From positions 248,001 through 312,000 of the forward strand of contig JACOEM010000001.1 of NCBI GenBank assembly GCA_024998565.1: a DNA stretch of 64,000 bases. The letters are read 5' to 3'. Numbering within the stretch: the stretch's first letter is position 1; each line of letters begins with the position of its first letter. Below, in pieces: positions 60,648-64,000 of this stretch. The position numbers and the translations under genes are program-made. The notes beneath the pieces were generated by a model that was not told where the DNA came from, made no database searches, and saw only the letters and a program-made list of their open reading frames with translations. Source of the stretch: Nitrospira sp. (GTDB lineage Bacteria > Nitrospirota > Nitrospiria > Nitrospirales > Nitrospiraceae).

Positions 60648-63356
60648 ATGGGTTTGAAACCAGCAACCAATCCAGACGTCGAAGCGGCCACGATCGAACT
60701 GTCGATCGACGGACGGACGGTATCGGCCAAAGACGGCGTCTCGCTGTACGATGTCATTGCCAGCACGGGGAAGATTATTCCTGCCATGTGCTACCACTAC
60801 ACGTTTGATCCCTTCGGATCCTGCGGTATGTGCCTGGTCATGCAGGAAGGCAAGAAGGCCCCGGTCCGTTCCTGCACTGCCAAGGCGGCAGCGGGCATGG
60901 TGATCCGCACAGACGGCGACGACCTCTTTGCGGCACGAAAGAAGGCCGTTGAAAAACATCTCTCGGTTCACCCGCTGGACTGCCCGGTCTGCGACGCAGA
61001 CGGACATTGCGAGCTCCAGGACATGGCGTTCCAGCACGGCGTGACCAATCTCGCCAATGCGAAGCAAAAGTTCATTCCCGAAGACACGCGGAGCCTCGTA
61101 CTCGACTTCAACATGAATCGCTGCATCGCTTGCGCCGAATGCATCAACGTCTGCAAAGACGTGCTGATGATCGATGCATTGCAATTCATGAAGAAGGGCG
61201 GATTCAACCAGGTCGTGGCCAAAGGGGACCAACCCCTTGCCTGTGAATTTTGCGGAGACTGTCTGGCCGTCTGTCCGGTCGGCGCCATCACGAACAAATA
61301 TTCCAAGTACCTCTACAAGCCGTGGCAGATGAAGAAAACCACCACCACCTGCAACTATTGTGGCGATGGCTGCCAGATGCATCTCGAAACCAAAGACACC
61401 GAAGTCGTCCGCGTGACTTCTCCGCTCTCCTGGAAAAATAAATGGGGCGACCGGACTGAAACCGCCAAGGGACACGGTGGGCTCTGCGTTCGCGGCCGGT
61501 TCGGATTCCAGTACATCGACAGTGAACAGCGGCTTCGGCAACCCCTCGTCCGCACAGGCGAGACACTGACGGAAACACCGTGGCTCGATACGATGCAGAC
61601 TGTGATCGATCGGCTGTCCGACATTCATCGGAAGCACGGACCGGAGTCGATCGCCGGGCTGATTACCGCGCGCTGCACGAACGAAGAATTGTATCTCTTC
61701 CAGAAACTCATGCGCGCCGGCCTGAGAACTAACCAGCTCGATAGCAGTGCGCGCTACGGCCACCTGAACTATGTTCATGCCGTACGTCATGCGGTCGGTG
61801 TCGGTCGTCCGCTCAATGATTGGGAAGATTTGACCAAAGCCAAGGCCATCCTGCTCATCGGCTCGAATATCACGGAGACCAACCCGCTGACGGCTGTCCG
61901 CATCAAGGAAGCCATTCGCGTGTATCGTTCGCAAGTCATCGTCGTGGACTCGGCCAATACGAACATTGCGCAACTAGCCTCACATCCGCTCTTGGTCAAG
62001 CCAGGCAGCGAATCGTTCTTGATCGACGGGTTGGTGAAGTCGGTGATTGAGCAGGACCTCGTCGATGAAGCGAGCACCACCCGGCATCCGCAGGCCTTTG
62101 CCGCATTGAAGCAAGCCTTGGCCCATGTCTCTCTCGACCACGTCTCCGCGGAGACCGGCATTGCGGCAGACCAGATCCGGGAAATTGCCGCGATTTTCGC
62201 AGAAGCACCGCGCGCCATTGCCTTGTGTGCCGAAGGTATCGTCCGGCAGCCGAACGGATACCAGAATGTTCTCAAGCTGATTGATCTGGCCTGGGTGACC
62301 GGCAAGCTAGGCCAGCCCGGGAGCGGCGTGACCACAGTCACAGAAGAAGTTAATGAACAGGGTGCAGTGGATATGGGCGTTGCGCCGGAATTCCTCCCCG
62401 GCCAGGCACGATTCGATGACCCGAGCGCAAGGGAACGCTTCGGGAAAGCTTGGGACGTGACCCTTCCTGCCAGCGGAACCGGCGCCAATTTCCTGGAGAT
62501 TCTCGCCCGTATTCGAAGCGGCCAGATCAAGGCACTGTATGTCATCGGAGAAAATCCCCTGGCCACCTTACCGGCCTCTATGGACGTGAAGGGGACGCTC
62601 GAAAAGCTCCAGCTGCTCATCGTTCAAGACCCCTTCCTCACAGAGACAGGGCAAATGGCGCATGTCGTCCTCCCGGCCGCCACCTACGCCGAAAAGGACG
62701 GCACCTTCACCAATCTGGAGGGCAAAGTCCTGCGTGTGCGTCAGGCAGTTGATCAGGTCGGGGAAAGCCTGCCGGACTGGCATATCATGACGGCGCTGGC
62801 CAACGGTTTGGGATATGACTGGACCTATGAATCGCCGCAAGACGTCCAGAATGAAATCATGAAGTTGCTGCCGGGCTACTATAATCTCGGCCAGCCTCGC
62901 CGCGTCTCGCCATCCCCCGATGCCTATTTGTCCAACGGCTACGCAGCTGAAGTCGCGAGCCGGTATCGCAGCCATACGGCGCAATCAACGTCCAGCGACG
63001 GCACGCAGCCCTTTACCTTACTGACCGGACAAGTGCTCTATCATTCCGGGAAAATGTCCACGCGTGCCTCAGGGCTTATCAATATCGAACCGAACAATGG
63101 GCGAATCCGCATGAATCCGGCCGACGTGGAGCGACTCGGGCTGAACGAGCAATCCACCATACGCCTCACTTCTCGGCAGGGTTCCGTGCAAGCCGGCGCC
63201 AAAGCCGATCCCGATATCCAACCCGGATCGTGCTTCTTCCCCGAGCATTTCAATGAGCCGGCCGTGAAGGACCTGATGACCGTAGAGGTGGATGCAGTCA
63301 CGGGAGTTCCGTACTTCAAATCCACGCGTGTAACGATTGAAAAGGTTGGTGCGTAA
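60648..63356 (+). CDS. nuoG: NADH-quinone oxidoreductase subunit G
   Basis: 902 residues. N-terminal [2Fe-2S] ligands Cys48, 59, 62 and 76, then the His-Cys3 cluster HPLDCPVCDADGHC, two ferredoxin-type [4Fe-4S] motifs (CIACAECINVC and CEFCGDCLAVC) and another at TTCNYCGDGC. The remainder is a molybdopterin-oxidoreductase-type domain, here probably without cofactor. It follows nuoD directly; nuoE and nuoF are not between them. Start ATG 80 bp after nuoD. Confidence 0.95.
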   Translation: MGLKPATNPDVEAATIELSIDGRTVSAKDGVSLYDVIASTGKIIPAMCYHYTFDPFGSCGMCLVMQEGKKAPVRSCTAKAAAGMVIRTDGDDLFAARKKAVEKHLSVHPLDCPVCDADGHCELQDMAFQHGVTNLANAKQKFIPEDTRSLVLDFNMNRCIACAECINVCKDVLMIDALQFMKKGGFNQVVAKGDQPLACEFCGDCLAVCPVGAITNKYSKYLYKPWQMKKTTTTCNYCGDGCQMHLETKDTEVVRVTSPLSWKNKWGDRTETAKGHGGLCVRGRFGFQYIDSEQRLRQPLVRTGETLTETPWLDTMQTVIDRLSDIHRKHGPESIAGLITARCTNEELYLFQKLMRAGLRTNQLDSSARYGHLNYVHAVRHAVGVGRPLNDWEDLTKAKAILLIGSNITETNPLTAVRIKEAIRVYRSQVIVVDSANTNIAQLASHPLLVKPGSESFLIDGLVKSVIEQDLVDEASTTRHPQAFAALKQALAHVSLDHVSAETGIAADQIREIAAIFAEAPRAIALCAEGIVRQPNGYQNVLKLIDLAWVTGKLGQPGSGVTTVTEEVNEQGAVDMGVAPEFLPGQARFDDPSARERFGKAWDVTLPASGTGANFLEILARIRSGQIKALYVIGENPLATLPASMDVKGTLEKLQLLIVQDPFLTETGQMAHVVLPAATYAEKDGTFTNLEGKVLRVRQAVDQVGESLPDWHIMTALANGLGYDWTYESPQDVQNEIMKLLPGYYNLGQPRRVSPSPDAYLSNGYAAEVASRYRSHTAQSTSSDGTQPFTLLTGQVLYHSGKMSTRASGLINIEPNNGRIRMNPADVERLGLNEQSTIRLTSRQGSVQAGAKADPDIQPGSCFFPEHFNEPAVKDLMTVEVDAVTGVPYFKSTRVTIEKVGA

Positions 63357-63400
63357 GAGTAAGCTCGCTCGTCTTTTTGATGTCGACAGAGGTGGTGGGA

Positions 63401-63988
63401 ATGAGTGTCGGGGCCTTGACCAAGAAAATTCTTCAGGCGGCGTTGTTCTACGAAATCTGGGACGCCATGAAGGTGACCTTCAAGCATATGTTCCATCGCC
63501 CCATCACCTTCCAATACCCGCGCGAACAACGCACCATCCCCGACGGTCACCGCGGTGCATTAGGGCTGCTGCGTTATGGAGACGGCCGGGACCGCTGCGT
63601 GGGTTGCGACCTTTGCGAAGCGGCATGTCCATCCCGTTGTATAAAAGTCATCAGCCAGGAAGACCCAGAACGTCCCTTGCAGCGCTTTGCCAGCGAGTTC
63701 TACATCGACATCACCAAGTGCGTGTTTTGCGGTTATTGTGTCGAGGCATGCCCTGTCAACGCGCTTGCAATGACCAAGATGTACGAATACTCGACCCACG
63801 ACAAGCGCACCCTCCTCTTCGACAAGAAAAGGCTCTACGAGGTCGGCGAACGTCACCTCGAAGACGCCAAAAAATATCTGTACGCCCATAATCAAGAAAA
63901 GAATTCGGACGAGAGCCGGGAGTATCGTTATTACTTTCCCCAGTCGGTTCTCAAACCCACACAGTCACAACCCAAACATTTGAGCTGA
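63401..63988 (+). CDS. nuoI: NADH-quinone oxidoreductase subunit I
   Basis: 195 residues from the ATG after GAGGTGGTGGGA; an earlier Met 21 bp before is possible. Two [4Fe-4S] ferredoxin motifs, CVGCDLCEAAC and CVFCGYCVEAC, link the arm's clusters to N2. nuoH does not lie between nuoG and nuoI, unlike the usual order; it may be beyond the window. Confidence 0.95.
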   Translation: MSVGALTKKILQAALFYEIWDAMKVTFKHMFHRPITFQYPREQRTIPDGHRGALGLLRYGDGRDRCVGCDLCEAACPSRCIKVISQEDPERPLQRFASEFYIDITKCVFCGYCVEACPVNALAMTKMYEYSTHDKRTLLFDKKRLYEVGERHLEDAKKYLYAHNQEKNSDESREYRYYFPQSVLKPTQSQPKHLS

Positions 63989-64000
63989 TCGTAAGTTATG

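Noticed and set aside
60534-61973. Leftward open frame of 479 residues opposite nuoG
   Set aside because: Antisense to a well-supported nuoG with all cluster cysteines; no ribosome site and no conserved motif.

Overview
The window looks like a GC-rich, Gram-negative bacterial chromosome, most probably Nitrospira or a close relative (phylum Nitrospirota). This rests on overall protein character, the compact nuo order A-B-C-D-G-I without nuoE/nuoF, and several lipoproteins and OmpA-type envelope proteins. It is inference from memory of the families; no search was run.

Layout. 1-4.8 kb: end of a TPR gene, a DksA/TraR-like zinc protein, then a leftward dnaX-ybaB-recR operon headed by the 4.5S SRP RNA and a tRNA-Ser(GGA). 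5-8 kb: an AsmA-like protein and a small MscS channel. 8-13.5 kb: a compact cluster of a coiled-coil protein, an inner-membrane OmpA-domain protein, a Ras-like GTPase, a sigma-54 activator and a LuxR-type regulator, which I regard as a candidate undescribed envelope-signalling system. 13.5-18.5 kb: a DUF481 barrel protein, MscL and two OmpA-domain coiled-coil lipoproteins. 18.5-21.2 kb: an orphan Tat-exported substrate-binding protein and a HEAT-repeat protein. 21.5-25.1 kb: tRNA-Leu(TAG), tig, clpP and clpX with a clear terminator. 25-39 kb: two PilZ-like paralogues, a HEAT lipoprotein, a long TatA, an M24 peptidase, a class-I amidotransferase and amino-acid permease pair, a PsiE-like protein, a protein with two desulforedoxin-like repeats, NagZ, PepA, QueE and a HAD hydrolase.

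39.2-50.1 kb is an integrated element. A tyrosine integrase lies next to tRNA-Leu(GAG), and the last 19 bp of the tRNA region recur exactly at 50119-50137, giving attL and attR and an element of about 10.9 kb. It carries a phage tape-measure protein, an HK97-gp10-like protein, a superinfection-immunity-like membrane protein, two ribbon-helix-helix regulators facing away from each other over an inverted-repeat operator, an excisionase-like protein and many small unknown genes. It has no recognisable terminase, portal, capsid, replication or lysis gene, so it is a decayed prophage or a satellite.

50.5-57.3 kb: a PAS histidine kinase with a degenerate ATPase domain, a CheY-like receiver, a membrane protein, a PriA homologue whose helicase motifs have decayed while its zinc site is intact, and another OmpA-domain protein. 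57.9-64 kb: the start of a complex I operon (nuoA, B, C, D, G, I). The peripheral arm lacks the NADH-oxidising subunits E and F at this locus, so the electron donor may not be NADH.
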